Assembly (NCBI RefSeq): GCF_013170825.1
Contig: NZ_CP033365.1
Span: 2,492,001-2,556,000, forward strand
Direction: 5' to 3'
DNA length: 64,000 bases
DNA from: Mesorhizobium sp. NZP2298
Lineage (GTDB): Bacteria; Pseudomonadota; Alphaproteobacteria; Rhizobiales; Rhizobiaceae
Part shown: one piece after another, positions 63,950 to 64,000 of the stretch
Layout: each line of letters begins with the position of its first letter
Numbering within the stretch: position 1 is the first letter of the stretch
Position numbers and translations under genes: made by a program
Notes under the pieces: model-generated
The model's database searches: none
What the model was told of the DNA's origin: nothing
Seen by the model: only the letters and a program-made list of their open reading frames with translations

Positions 63950-64000
63950 TTGGCCGTGCGCCGATACTCAAATCACCATGCCGTGGCGGTTCCGCCGCGT

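Overview
The window reads as a chromosomal segment of an alphaproteobacterium of the order Hyphomicrobiales (Rhizobiales), most likely Mesorhizobium or a close relative. The evidence is high GC with strong third-position G/C bias, the lrp - trxB - lsrB/VtlR gene order with an AbcR-type small RNA beside it, an ECF42-type sigma factor paired with a DGPF (YCII) protein, and many short palindromic intergenic repeats typical of rhizobia. No rRNA, tRNA, CRISPR array, insertion sequence or intact prophage was seen. Genus assignment is inference.

Layout. 0-3 kb: two membrane genes (one cut by the window edge) and a lipid kinase. 3-6.8 kb: a tightly coupled three-gene operon (GMC oxidoreductase, enolase-superfamily enzyme, 3-hydroxyacid dehydrogenase) that looks like a sugar-acid or polyol catabolic route. 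7-9 kb: purC (long form), an acyl-CoA thioesterase and a small secreted protein. 9-12 kb: a divergent HxlR regulator / FMN reductase pair, then a sulfite-oxidase-like enzyme followed by a decayed copy of the FMN reductase 3' end. 12-16.4 kb: an MBL hydrolase and an HxlR-HlyD-MFS efflux operon. 16.4-19.7 kb: ECF42 sigma factor with its DGPF partner, an EamA permease and a GNAT protein. 19.7-25.5 kb: a CNNM/CorC protein, an LssY-C protein, two extensin-like genes, and DUF3775 and TPR genes.

25.7-33.6 kb is an envelope block: greA, then hldD-waaF-waaC on the minus strand and hldE-gmhA-gmhB on the plus strand. Together they encode the whole route from sedoheptulose-7-phosphate to ADP-L-glycero-D-manno-heptose and two heptosyltransferases that use it; a family 2 glycosyltransferase closes the block. 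33.8-37.9 kb is a regulatory and redox block: Lrp, TrxB, LsrB/VtlR, an AbcR-like sRNA with a LysR-type dyad upstream, and a second candidate structured RNA. 38-46.5 kb holds an EF-G-like GTPase, three c-di-GMP proteins, a cupin, aspartate aminotransferase and a GST. 46.7-56.1 kb holds small stress, envelope and housekeeping genes (Csp, Ogt, lytic transglycosylase, GNAT, LprI-like, DUF899, YihY/BrkB, a PNPOx-like stress protein, DUF4142, a cupin and a tandem RidA pair).

56.2-59.1 kb is the one clearly accessory, lower-GC island. It has two divergent genes, a KAP-like P-loop NTPase and a DUF4238 protein, inserted next to carB; this is the best candidate for an undescribed system. The window ends with carB and an SH3-domain secreted protein. 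Several intergenic palindromes begin exactly at the stop codons of flanking genes, so the repeats appear to have shaped gene ends.
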